This document shows positions 52,091 through 61,799 of a DNA stretch of 64,000 nucleotides, piece by piece. The notes beneath the pieces are model-generated. The model saw nothing but the letters and a program-made list of their open reading frames with translations, was not told the DNA's origin and ran no database searches. Positions within the stretch are counted from its first letter, which is position 1, and each line of letters opens with the position of its first letter. The position numbers and the translations under genes are program-made. This DNA is from Ectocarpus siliculosus (taxonomy: Eukaryota > Sar > Phaeophyceae > Ectocarpales > Ectocarpaceae): contig FN649759.1 in the NCBI GenBank assembly GCA_000310025.1, forward strand, positions 815,723-879,722, read 5' to 3'.

Positions 52091-52863
52091 AAGTTTCTCA
52101 TCCCTCTCTTTCTCTTTGAAATATATAGTCGCTCTTTACTGCAAGGCTGCATCCGCACCGTAAGGCTCTTCGATCACCAGACAACGAAAGAGGGCGGGTG
52201 ATGCATTCAATGCATCCGTGTTACTGCAGTAGACTACAAGATGCATATTGGATGGGAGGAGCATACAGACTACGGTACGCGACAGCGGCGTAATGTGTGT
52301 TGCGCCGCGGTACGCACACAGACAAACTGACTACATAATGTACTGCTGTACCACCAGACAAAGAAGCTCGCAGCAAATCTAGAAAGAGCAGCAAACGACG
52401 TGCGGCAGTGATGTAAGATCTTCTCCTGCTGTTACTGCTATCACGTGCCAGTACACAGGAGCAGTTGCGCTGTGCCGGAGAGATGCGACAGCAGCTCAGC
52501 TCTCAAAGCAAACAGCGGAGAATACCACTGCGTATCTACGCTGCTACAGCAGCAGTGTAGACTGCACCTTCAAAGGCGCCACTTTCTTGGAAACGATTTA
52601 CACTCCCCCGTTAGACCACCACCGCACAACCGGTGGTGATGCACACTGCACACGAACCCACACACGTACGCGCGTGGCTCTCTGTCCCCCTTCTCACCTT
52701 GGTCGTACGCCTCTCGCCCGTGTTTCTTGCCGTAGCTCTCGACAAATCCCGAAAGAGCCTCCCCCAGATCGCGGCCAATGAAGGGCAGGCCGCCTGCCTT
52801 GCGCCAAATGAACGTGTGGTCGGGGCCCCGCTCTCCTTCATAGTGCAGGTAGATCTTCGACAT
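38706..52863 (-). CDS. TPR-repeat protein fused to an SGNH/GDSL-type hydrolase, 17 exons
   Basis: Exons (minus strand): 52863-52698, 51955-51630, 51391-51323, 50771-50673, 50264-50221, 49745-49610, 49257-49168, 48308-48234, 46408-46313, 44743-44640, 44253-43857, 42925-42812, 42298-42111, 41408-41316, 40285-40138, 39607-39507, 39048-38706. The total is 2589 nt, 862 aa, phases consistent. It starts MSKIYLHYEG, possibly a ubiquitin-like module, then an Ala-rich linker. TPR units follow, for example ALEADPRNARALRCLADTYY plus KAGLIDEAFAATK, VYSFLATVTKDYGEI and SIDPTNASCALGLVHGHEI. The C-terminal SGNH fold begins YVCGDSHTL (nucleophile S620), then TGLKHWHLRPESDFYPK, VVFILGEIDCREG, FVHPVIPVLDETR, and FRLDGTHLAAGY with D785 and H788. 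An esterase or acyl-hydrolase role on a TPR scaffold is inferred. The exon 10 donor (GTTCCT) is weak. The last ~38 residues come from a SINE-like repeat. Confidence 0.83.
38741..38835 (-). repeat. SINE-like dispersed repeat, copy 1 (forms the C-terminus of the TPR-SGNH gene)
   Basis: Minus-strand copy of the family described at 46467. It runs from a C-rich tract on the plus strand (G-rich on the minus strand) through CGTGCATGCCGT to CACCGGACCAGGCTAGTA. It lies inside the last coding exon and supplies about 38 codons and the context of the stop codon. Confidence 0.8.
40310..40432 (+). repeat. SINE-like dispersed repeat, copy 2
   Basis: Begins GGGGTACTCATGTAAACGCA, then CCGTAGTCGTTAGGCCGTTG, ending ...GGCTACGTTTGACAAGGG. 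With copy 6 it forms a subfamily with GTAAACGCA and GGGTTTTCGCCGG-type changes. It lies in an intron of the TPR-SGNH gene. Confidence 0.8.
42347..42472 (+). repeat. SINE-like dispersed repeat, copy 3
   Basis: Preceded by a 13-base G run; core AGTACTCATAGCCGTGCAAG through GGGTTCTCACCGGACCAGGC. It is intronic, about 50 bp upstream (gene sense) of the exon that starts the SGNH domain at 42298. Confidence 0.85.
45404..45835. mobile_element. Foldback (long inverted repeat) element in an intron of the TPR-SGNH gene
   Basis: The ~200-bp arms face each other around about 45610. CAGAAACGGGTATTCCCGGG near 45414 matches the inverted CCAGGGCATACCCGTTTCTGG near 45810-45829, and GCCGCTGGCGACTA near 45580 is inverted at about 45637. 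Scattered mismatches, no ORF. Unrelated in sequence to the foldback at 3715-4200. Confidence 0.8.
46467..46874 (+). repeat. SINE-like repeat, copies 4 and 5, as a ~207-bp tandem duplication
   Basis: Two head-to-tail units start at 46477 and 46684. Each has a G run, then TACTCATAGTCGTGCATGCC, TCATTGACCTCGCATC, GCCGGGTTCTCACCGG, and a shared 3' extension ending GCATCCTGCTAAGGG. GGTCATTGACC can form a D-arm-like hairpin and CCGG-GTTCTCA-CCGG a T-arm-like hairpin with a 7-nt loop, so a tRNA origin is plausible. Lies in an intron of the TPR-SGNH gene. Confidence 0.85.
47146..47281. repeat. 68-bp tandem duplication
   Basis: TACAACGTCGTTGCCAAGCG starts at 47146 and again at 47214, with the rest of the 68-bp unit conserved apart from a few substitutions. 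Intronic in the TPR-SGNH gene. Confidence 0.85.
49021..49150. repeat. AGCAT/AGCAG-type pentanucleotide-like repeat
   Basis: Irregular tandem run of AGCAY and AGCAG words with two copies of CATAGCGTACCAAARCATA. Intronic. Confidence 0.7.
49847..49955 (+). repeat. SINE-like dispersed repeat, copy 6
   Basis: GTACTCATGTAAACGCATGC through TTTTCGCCGGCC to CTACGTTTCACAAGGGCG. Same subfamily as copy 2. Intronic. Confidence 0.8.
52053..52091. repeat. (CTGT)n microsatellite
   Basis: About nine uninterrupted CTGT units, in the first intron of the TPR-SGNH gene's ORF, between its first and second coding exons. Confidence 0.95.
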
Positions 52864-53446
52864 GTTATTGCGCAGCTGTGATAATCTATCTATGGATTGT
52901 CGCGATGCGTGATCTCGATCGATGCGATGTGATGTGATCTCCGCTCCTCGCCCATCCAGCATCTCCAATTTCTGTGGCTATTCCAGCCTGCGTGCCCCCC
53001 CCGGCAATGAGTAACGCCTTCGGGCTGAAGCTTGGGATCTCCGTAAAACGTGAAACTGACAAAAAACTGGCTCTTTTCTAACTTCTTCTCTAGAAATCTA
53101 CATTTAAAACCGCAGAACGATTACCCGTTCGAGATATAACCACGGCAGTCGAAGGGGAGGTGCTCAAGCCTTCACGGCAGTGAGAGGAGGGAAACCGAAC
53201 GTTTGACAGCAGTTTGGCACCGACATCGAGACAGACATCGATCGACATTGCGTAGCGTATCATACCACGCGCCCAGACGATGCACAGCGGAGAACCTCGT
53301 AGAGATCTTCGAACTTCTGCCTCCGAATGGGAGAAGGGCAAACTCGTAGCCCTCGGTACTGAATGTCTGATCATCATAGTGGATCGGTGTGTTTGTCGTC
53401 CGCCTACAAAGCAACACCCGCCAACTTCAACAACCACCCACCGTCA
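52864..53446. other. Upstream region of the TPR-SGNH gene, no gene seen
   Basis: Should contain the promoter and 5' UTR of the minus-strand gene. No exon or mobile element was recognised before the LINE tail at 53447. Confidence 0.4.
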
Positions 53447-53583
53447 TTAGTAGTAGTTGTTGTTGTCTTTACATTAAAAACCGTTCCGATCTCTCTCTAC
53501 CCAGTACCTTCATATGTCCGTACTGATCCAACACTTGACGCGGTCGATTCCCGTGGTCACAGGCTAGCTTACCCTAAAAAGGT
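53447..53583 (-). mobile_element. 3' end of LINE copy 1 (separated from its body by the copia element)
   Basis: On the minus strand this is the LINE 3' UTR end: GGGTAAGCTAGCCTGTGACC, then ATCGGAACGGTTTTTAATGT, finishing in a degenerate (AAC)n/(TAC)n tail. It matches 53731-53883 of LINE copy 2. Its inner end carries AAGGT (53579-53583), one half of the copia target duplication. Confidence 0.88.
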
Positions 53584-55106
53584 TGAAAGGTAAACTACGC
53601 GGGGTGCAGCAAGCACGTTCTGGACGTTACTTGGGGCACTGGGTAGTCGGCCGTGTTAGGCCGAGAGAGAGAGGTTGAGAGAGAGTTGGAGAGAGAGTGG
53701 GAGAAGGAAACTTGATTGGAGAGAGACGGTTGTTGTTATTGTTGTTGTTGTTGTTGTCTTCACATTAAAAACCGTTCCGATCTCTCTCTACCCAGTACCT
53801 TCGTATGTCCGTACTGATCCAACACTCGACGCGGTCGATTCCCGTGGTCACAGGTTAACTTACCCTCAAAAAGGTACACTCAAATAAACTGGCCCCGAGG
53901 GGTCCGCAAGTCAATAGAAATCAACGACAGAAATTCTGGAATCCTCCACTCCCTCTTCGCGCTATGCGAGGTATCAACTGAGACTAGCAGTCACTATCTA
54001 TCATGGGCCGGAGAGAAAGAGGTACACCCCCTTGGTTCAATCTTGGTACTTCACAACGCAAGCAGAGACAAGGACATCTGGCACAGAAAAAGAGAGAAAA
54101 AAAGAGAGAAAAAAGAGAAAAATGGAAACCGTAAGGAGAAGAGAAAATAGAAATAAAATGAAAATAAAATGAAAAAGGGCGAGGACAAAGAGGGACCAGG
54201 CTGAAAATAACAAGAAGTAAGTATGAGGCAGAGCAAGGCACACGGTGGAGAGACCACTAACGAACAAGCAAACACGCAAACATGGCCACCAACCAGCGAT
54301 ACATGGTAATGGTACGTCATCACTAGTGGGGGGTTCGTGCAATGGTGCAGCGTTGTGCAGCGTTGGGGGGGGGGAATTGGCTAAAATAAATTCAATCCGG
54401 CACGTGTCGTGCCACTCGGTCCGTCTCTTCTCGTTTGCTTTCTTCCCTCGCCGTCTCGTCCGGTTCCTGCCCCCCTCCCGCCCCATTGGTTGTTGGCTTG
54501 TGGTTTCATTTGAGCGCTCGTTGTCGGCTGGCCTCTTCTTCCTTCTCGTGCCAGGAGGTCATGAACCTCTCAGCTCCCTGCAGCACCGCCGCATGCCAGG
54601 GTACTCCCCCCTCCACCTTCGCGGCTTCCGTCCATCTTAACTTCGGTGCCGTGTCTTTCGGTACGGGAATTCCGAGACAACATGGGTCGGTTTTCGTAGA
54701 TCCGTGGTCGGCCCCGAATGCCTTCAGGTCGTCGAGCACACACTTCGGCCAGTTCTGTTCCTGTCCCCCCCTACGTGGCTTCTCCCCCCCCGCCAGTTCG
54801 CCGAGCATCAGTCGTTTCGGGAGTCGCCCGTCCGGCTGCCTTGCCAGTGCTCCCGCGAACGGTAGGCGTCGTTGTCGGATCTTGGCTTCAACGCTCTGGC
54901 ATTCGACCCTCTTCAGCGTCTGGGCGTACGAGTGGAGGTGGTGGAGAGAGAGAGGAAGTGAGCTGCACGCACGCAAGCCTCATCACATCCGCCACGCCAA
55001 AAGGGTCCCCGTGAGTGCACCGGTGGTACCCCACAACACACGAAACTCCCAACACGTATCCCCCTGGGATCCTCACGACCAGATACTGCTGCGAGTATAT
55101 CTAACA
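53584..55106 (-). repeat. Copia 3' LTR, interrupted by LINE copy 2
   Basis: LTR sequence occupies 53584 to about 53730 and about 54931-55106 (about 320 bp together). The two parts align end to end with the single LTR at 61493-61799, with small indels and substitutions. Confidence 0.92.
53730..54932 (-). mobile_element. LINE copy 2, 5'-truncated, nested in the copia 3' LTR
   Basis: About 1.2 kb. On the minus strand it begins within the C-terminal coding part of a LINE ORF (QRRLPFAGALARQPDGRLPK, then LMLGELAGGEKPRRGGQEQN), continues through a 3' UTR and ends in an (AAC)n tail at 53731-53757. It is closely similar to 61800-62826 of LINE copy 1. 5' truncation and a simple-repeat tail are typical of target-primed reverse transcription. 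A target duplication could not be settled because the LTR there is GA/GGT-rich. Confidence 0.9.
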
Positions 55107-55328
55107 TCCCCCCTGCTCGCAACAGTTAGTTTCTCACTGAAAACTTCGCTAACATCTGATATCTCAACCAAAAGACGTCTTTTCCAGAATAATATGCCAT
55201 CAAGATCATGCCAAAATATGAGCTAGAAAAACAATTCAAAGAAACAAATATGCCATCGCGCGTAGCGAATACTTGGCGCGGAAAACGAAACAAAACCAAA
55301 ACAAACTCATCAGACACACAATGAACAC

Positions 55329-56743
55329 TCATGCCAAATTCATCACAAAATCACGGTGAGACTCAAAAGCATCCTTCGACAAACTCTTCGTGAGAAAGTC
55401 TGCACGCTGGAACGGTGACGGCACGTGGATTACCGAAATGTCCTTCCTCTCTACCAGTTCCCGGAGAAAATGGTGCCATACATCTATGTGCTTCGAGTTC
55501 GAGTTCGAGATGGGGTTCTGCGCTAGTTGAATCGCCCCCTGGTTGTCCTCGAATATTGGGATGCACGGCATGCCAACCTGTGGCAGCATGAAACGCCAAA
55601 CCTGCCTCAAAAACAAAACCTCCTTCACTACATCACCAAGCGCGACGTACTCTGCTTCTGTCGTCGAAAGCGTAACGCACTTTTGCGTTCTGGAAAACCA
55701 AGACACGGCGCCTCCTCCACACGTCACGATTCCCCCTGATACCGACCTACGGTCTGCTGCCTTGCTTGCAAAGTCCGCATCAGCGTACCCCTGCAAGCTG
55801 AATCCTTCTACCGTACCTCTCTGAAACGAAATACCAAAGTGACTCGTCCTCCTCGCATAGCCTAAAATATCCATCGCTGCATTCCAGTGTACCAGCTTCG
55901 GAGATGCGCAATACCTAGCTACTGCCCTTACGCATTCGCAATGTCTGGCCTAGTTTGAGTCGCCAGCCACATCAACGATCCTACCAGCTCACGAAACGGA
56001 AAGTCTGTCGCCACCTCATCCGCATCAAAATCAGAAAGCTTCACCCCCGAAGACATCGGAACGCTCTTACCTCCCACTACTCCATATTCTGCTGCTAGCT
56101 CGTCCGTGAAAGTCTGCTGAGAAATCGTCAACCTACCGGTCTCCTTGTTCCTCTCGTAAAAGCACCCAGAATACCATCTCAACTCTCCCAGGTTCTTCAC
56201 TGGCACGGACTTGTTAAGGTCGGCGCCAAACTTGTCACATCTCTCCCTCTCTCCCACAGCAAAAATGCCATCTACATGTACTACCAAAATCAAAACAACA
56301 CATCCATCCTCAATCAAACGAAACACACAAGCATCGGCCATGCACTGCTCAAAACCTAACGCCATCAAACACCTCTTTAGCATTGCATGCCACTGCCTAG
56401 ATGCCTGCCTCAAGCCATACAGACTCTTGCCTAATTTTACAATCATTCCAGATAGAGCTCCACATCCCTGCGGTAGGCGCATGTACACGTCTTCCTCCAA
56501 CTCCGAACGCACAAAAGCTTGCTCAATATCGAAATGACACAAGTCGAGGTTCAACTCGCACGCCAACGCAGCCAACATCCTAACACACGAAACAGAAACG
56601 GTAGGCGCGTACAGCTCTCCAAAGTCAATGTACTCTCTCTGCATATCACCTCTCGCTACAAGTCTCGACTTCACCTTAGTGGGCCATCCAAACTCATCTG
56701 CCTTCCAATCGAATACCCACTTACCGTTAATTGCGTTCTCCAC
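55329..56743 (-). pseudogene. Copia reverse transcriptase and RNase H (broken)
   Basis: 56743-55928 encodes the reverse transcriptase: WKADEFGWPTKVKSRLVARG, CHFDIEQAFVRSELEEDVYM, LVVHVDGIFAVG. The usual YVDD box reads HVDG, so one catalytic Asp is Gly. A 1-nt loss near 55925 shifts the frame just after RPDIANA. The chain resumes at 55874 with RNase H: ADADFASKAADRRSVSGG, LSTTEAEYVALGDVVKE, FEDNQGAIQLA, SKHIDVWHHFLRE. The stop at 55329 is the natural end. Confidence 0.92.
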
Positions 56744-56749
56744 TAGTTG

Positions 56750-59462
56750 CTACTTCGCCGGAGTAAAAGTCCCTGCTTCCAACGAGCCATAAAACTCCCT
56801 TTGCATAGAGTCGCTCCAAAGGTGCCGGTGCTCCGACGCCATGGCCTCGTTGTAGCTCTTTGGAACACGAAGGTCGCTAGCCTGGCAGTGCGGAAGGTCA
56901 GGGCGTTGCTCCGGCGGGCGCTGGTCTCGCAGCGTGGCGTCGATGTCTTCCCGGTTGGCGAGGAGCGTGGCAAATGCGAGTGGCAAGCCAGCTCCTCCAG
57001 CCCCCGGGTCGACCGCTGCGAGTGCTCCCGCTTGCTCTCCGGCCGCCGCTCCCCCCGGCTCTCCGGCCTCCGCCCCCCCCAGCTCCCTTTGCTCCTCATC
57101 CACCGCGCTCCGAGCCTCCAGCATCGACACCAGAGTGTTCTTGTCTAGCATCGAGATGAGTCCTGTGCTGTGCCTCGTCCCCGATCTTGTGCGGCTCGGC
57201 AGCCGCGGGTCTGTCATACCCTCGGCTTTCTTACCCGGGCGAAGCTGCCGCATGGCGTGAGCAGTAAGCGGGGGCATCGCGGGGTCCGGCGGCGGCGGCT
57301 GGTCTGGATCGAGGGTCGCCGACGGTGACGGCGAAGAGGCAGAAGACGGCTGGCCAGGGGCGGGGGTCGCCGACGGTGGCGGCGAAGTGGCAGAGGGCGG
57401 CTGTGAAGGCGTGGGAGCGGACGGCGGCGTGGTCGCTGGCGGCGGCGTTGCGGCAGGTGTCGTTGCGGCAGTCGAAGGCGTCGGTGCTGGGCCAAAGTTG
57501 ATCGAGACGACCGGCGGCGTGAACGGGGGGGGTGTCGGTGCAGCGGTGATACCAGCGGAACCCCCCTCGCCGGCTGGCGCCGACGTCACCCACGACACGT
57601 TGTTGGTGTAGACGACGCGACCGGTGGTCGCCTTGAGGACCTTGACGGTGCCGCTCGGGTGGTTGTCGCCGCCGTTCAGGTAGAAGCAGAGGGTGGCCTG
57701 GTCGTCGAGCTTGGTGCGGCGATCCTCGCGCATGAAGCCGGGCTGGAAGAACGGCAGCACGCGGAACGGCCCTTGCTCGCCGGTGAACATCTCGTGCGGC
57801 GAGCGCCGCCCGGGGTTGGCCTTGGTCGCCGACTGGTTAAGAGCGTCGGCGGCCCACTTCGCCGATTCCATCCAAAGACGGTCACCGCGCTCGTCGAGGC
57901 CGGGGATGGAGGCGAAGTCGACGTTGAACACACGGCCAGCGCTGCGGCGGGCGGCCATGCCGGCCTTCATAATCCGCCAGATGGCGCTCTCGACGACGCC
58001 GTTGTACTTCGGAGTGCCAGGCGGGGTGAACTCGACGCCGATGCCGTTGTCGTCGCAGAAGTGCCGAAAGTCGCCACTGGTCCACTCGGTGCCGTTGTCG
58101 ACGCGGAAACACTCGATGCGCCCGAGGTCGTATCGCCCCACGTCCGCCAGCAGCCTTTTCGTTGCCGCCAGCGCGTCGGACTTCCGCCGGAGACCGTAGA
58201 CCTTGTTCCACCGCGAGGCGCTGTCGACGGCGACGAACAGGTAGAGGTTGCCGCCCAGGGAAGGCACCAGCGGTCCACACAAGTCCAGGTGAACACGCCC
58301 GAGTGACTTGGACGCCCGCGCTCCCGGCCCCCGCGGCACCGACCCTCGCCTGCCCTTTCGCCTTGATGCAGTCCGTGCACGGTTCCAGCTTGCCGGTGAG
58401 CACGATGCCTCTCTGCTGCGCGGTTTCTCTCAAAAGAGGCTCGCAAGCGTGGGCAAGGGAGCGGTGGAAGCGGTTGACGTCAACGGACTTTTCAGTCGAA
58501 CCAAGAGCAAACGGGGACGCACCAGGGCCAAGCGCGGCCGCACCCAAGTCAAAATCAGCACCCCCATCAATGCTACCCAAAACAGCAGCCACACGCGCAG
58601 CATCAGTCTCAGGGATAAACGCCGGGAAAAAATCGTGATATGGGGTGTCATCATAGCCATCCATGAGCTGCTCGTCGGTGAGCACACTCGTATCTCCAAG
58701 ATCCATACCCGGAAAAGTACCCACGCACACAAACTCGGACGCCGAAGAAGGTACTACGTCGGCAGAGCCGGCGGACGGGACGCTCTCACGCGCAGGTACT
58801 ACACTGGTGGGACGATTGGGCGGGACGCTCTCACTCGAAGGTATTACGCTAGCAGAGCCAGCGGGAGGAAAACGCAACACGGACACCAATGATTCCGCGG
58901 AGCCCCCTTTTTGGGAAGGGGAACGCGTGGAGCCAACGGCGGGGGCGGAATCGGGGGCAGTCACGAATGCAGGCAAAGCAGAAGAGTCTACTATAGTCGC
59001 AGATGGGTCGTACGGTAACCGCATGGCATATGCTGCAGACGCTTTTTCCTCCCTAGCAAATAGCAGTCCATTTTGGAGGGTTGCACCACGCTCGTCGTGC
59101 AGGATTCGTTGCTTTCGAGAAACTGCATGCGTTGAAAACAAATTGAAGCTCAGGCTCTCTACTACAGACACGTCAGTCAGCTTAACACACATCGTCGTTT
59201 TTTCGCCGTTCTCATCCTCCTGAAAGAAACTAAGGTTGATGCTACCGATAGCTTGCACTTCTAGCAGTCGACCATCACCTACGACGACATACTTCCTATT
59301 TGCGGGGATCTCCTGCAGGTCGTACATGTGTAGGCTACTGTTGGAAAAACTGTTGCTTGCACCTGAATCAGCTACCCATCTCTCGCTACCAGGCGGCCCC
59401 TCACTAGATTCCACACTCAGCAAAGACGAAGCAGACGCAGCAGACTCAACTCCAATCGTCAC
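56750..59462 (-). pseudogene. Copia protease and integrase (broken)
   Basis: The part from 59462 carries the protease motif WVADSGAS and the integrase zinc-binding HRSLAHA...CTDC. Near 58330 the frame changes in a G/C-rich stretch. From 58339 the integrase core follows: VHLDLCGPL, CFRVDNGTEWTSGDF, KYNGVVESAIW (DDE triad visible). A Pro/Ala-rich linker with repeats leads to SYNEAMASEH at the start of the RT region. A TAG stop at 56750-56752 then separates it, in frame, from the RT. Confidence 0.9.
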
Positions 59463-59469
59463 TCCTATC

Positions 59470-61397
59470 CTACCAAAAAAAATCTTCGGGGTGAGACTTG
59501 CCTAGGGGCACCGATTGTGCCGTGCAGAGGTGGATGTAGCCCGAAGATGGAGGCGCGCCAGGAGAAGGGGCAGAGGACGAGGAGGAAGCGGTGCTGCTGC
59601 TGCCCGCGGGGGGGGGCTGACGTGGCTGCTCGGATGATGAATCTTGACCGGCGGGAGGGTAGTAGACGTAGTGGATCCCGCCGTCAGATGAACGGCTGTC
59701 TTCGTACCCGGAGGAGTAGCTGTAGCTGTCCCCGCCGCCGGCGTAGTGGGCGTACCCGGCGTCGTGGTAGCCGTCGTCGTAGGAGCAGCCTTCGTCGTAG
59801 TCGCCGTAATCTTCGTAGTAGCCACCATCATCGTGGGCGTAGTACACAACGTACGCCTGCTCTCTTCCGTGGCCAGAACGCGCGTGCCCCGGGCCTCTCC
59901 CTGCCCGATCTCTCTCGGCACGCCCGTCGCTGCTGTGGCGTCCCGCGGGCCCACGACCCCCCGGGTGACGCCCCAGACGACCACCAGGACCACGTCCACG
60001 AAGAGGTCGCGGGGGGGTTGAGGCTTGGCTCCAGCCACCGCCACCATGACCGGTGTGGTGCTGCTGCTCTATCCTCACCCATCGCCCGACACCGCGGCCG
60101 GGTCCCGGCGGCGGTCTACCCCCTCGCTGGCTACCGCCGCCACCGCGGCTGCCGCCGCCCGAGCGACGTTGCTCGGCGCCCTCTCTCGAACGCGCACGCC
60201 GCAATTGCTGCTGGAGACGACCCTGCTCGTTGGTGTGAAGCTCGGACTGGTGGTAGCGGCAAAATCCGCCGGGGTCGTCGTTGAACACGTCACTATTTCT
60301 CTTCTCTCCGTCACGATTTTGGCCGCAGGCTGCTGCCTGACCGCCGTCTTGACCCCCGGATGCCCCCCCACTGCCCCCGCCGCGCCGGCCCATGCCGGAC
60401 GCGGCGAGAGCGAGCTCCACCTCGCGCCTCTCCCCCTTGCTCCTCTCGCGCTCCATCTCCACGTGGGCGTCCCTCACCACAGTCTCAAGGGTACGCAACG
60501 TCAGGACATCATGGGCAAGCAGTATTCCTTTTTGCACGGCATACAACGAAGAGGGAAGGCCACGAGCAATGTCTTTGTTGGCATCTGTTTCATCCTTAAT
60601 CGTGCCTACAGATGCGAGACGCAGGCGAAGGGCCTCTGAGCGGGCAATGTAATCCTGTGGACTCTCGGACTCTTTCATCTCCAACTCCTTCCAGTCCTGC
60701 TCCAACCTCGACTTTTCTGACTGCTTTTTCTCCTGATAGAACTCGGTCACTATTTTCCAGCCCTTTTGGGGACTCTCACACGCCAGAATCAAGCTCTGAA
60801 TCGGGGGATACAAAACCTTGCTGATGAGGATATTCCACAGTTTGAAGACTTGTCTACCACTTAATTTCCAAAAAGTCTCCGAAGGTCTCCTACATTCACA
60901 CCCCTCTTCCCGACCTTGACCTCGACCTCCAGTTCCAACGCATCATGTACACCCTCCTCCTGAAAATATGAAATCATCTTACCACGAAAAATATCAAACA
61001 TAATGTACAAGTCCTGCTCCTTCTTTACACTACCAAGCCAAGGTTCGATTTCTGAGCCTGGATTGACACGTAACGTGCCTGAGCGGGCAAAGCCCTGTTG
61101 TTGAGCGATGGCCTCAGCTGTCGCCTTGGCCGCTTGCGCCACGATGTGTGCGACGCTGCTGGGGTCGTTGAATGTGGCTGGTGTACCCTGGCTGGAGGGT
61201 GATGGTTGGTTGCCAGTAGGTGGGACTGGGTTGCCGGTTGGAGTGGCTGGGTTGCCGGCTGGTGGTTGGGCAATGGTGACTTCACCCTCGTTGATCCTGT
61301 TGGCTTCGAGTTCGGCTTGCACTCGTTGCTGGACGACCTCCTCCACTTTTTGTTGTAGCTCTTCCCCGCTGAGGGCGAAGAGGTCGATGTCCTCCAT
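59470..61397 (-). pseudogene. Copia gag (broken)
   Basis: Starts MEDIDLFALSGEELQQKVEE at 61397. The frame shifts in a T5 run near 60870. The middle part shows a UBN2-type gag (LEQDWKELEMKESESPQDYI, EALRLRLASVG) and then a long Gly/Arg-rich, Tyr/Asp-rich tail without a clear CCHC knuckle. A T8 run at 59475-59482 brings the stop TAG. The gag start and the protease are in the same frame, so the two shifts cancel. Confidence 0.9.
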
Positions 61398-61492
61398 GAT
61401 GTTTGGTGTTGTGGGAGTCTACCGATTGCGCGTGACTGCACAACCCCCGGATGGCTACGCCCGCGCGCAGATACCGTGATATCGCACTAGTG

Positions 61493-61799
61493 TGAAAGAT
61501 AAACTACGCGGGGTGCAGCAAGCACGTTCTGGACGTTACTTGGGGCACTGGGTAGTCGGCCGTGTTAGGCCGAGAGAGAGAGGTTGAGAGAGAGTTGGAG
61601 AGAGAGTGGGAGAAGGAAACTTGATTGGAGAGAGACGGTGGTGGTGGTGGAGAGAGAGAGCGGAAGTGAGCTGCACGCACGCAAGCCTCATCACATCCGC
61701 CCCGTGACTGCACCGGTGGTACCCCACAACACACGAAATTCCCAACACGTATCCCCCTGGGATCCTCACGACTAGATACTGCTGCGAGTATATCTAACA
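61493..61799 (-). repeat. Copia 5' LTR
   Basis: Intact 307-bp LTR, TGAAAG...CTAACA on the plus strand, containing GA-rich and GGT-rich tracts. It is next to AAGGT (61800-61804), the target duplication. Confidence 0.93.

Larger units (their letters stand above)
53584..61799 (-). mobile_element. Ty1/copia LTR retrotransposon, degenerate, inserted in LINE copy 1
   Basis: LTRs lie at 53584-55106 (3' LTR, enlarged by a nested LINE) and 61493-61799 (5' LTR, 307 bp); both begin TGAAAG and end CTAACA on the plus strand. The 5-bp target duplication AAGGT is at 53579-53583 and 61800-61804. The minus-strand interior order is gag, protease, integrase, reverse transcriptase, RNase H, which is the copia order (integrase before reverse transcriptase). 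A polypurine tract (GCAGGGGGGA on the minus strand, 55107-55116) abuts the 3' LTR. The coding region is broken at several places described in the pseudogene entries. Confidence 0.95.

Noticed and set aside
59475-59482. Programmed +1 frameshift at a T8 run between gag and pol of the copia element
   Set aside because: The gag start and protease already share a frame, and another indel upstream created the mismatch, so decay is the simpler explanation. Mentioned only as a possibility.
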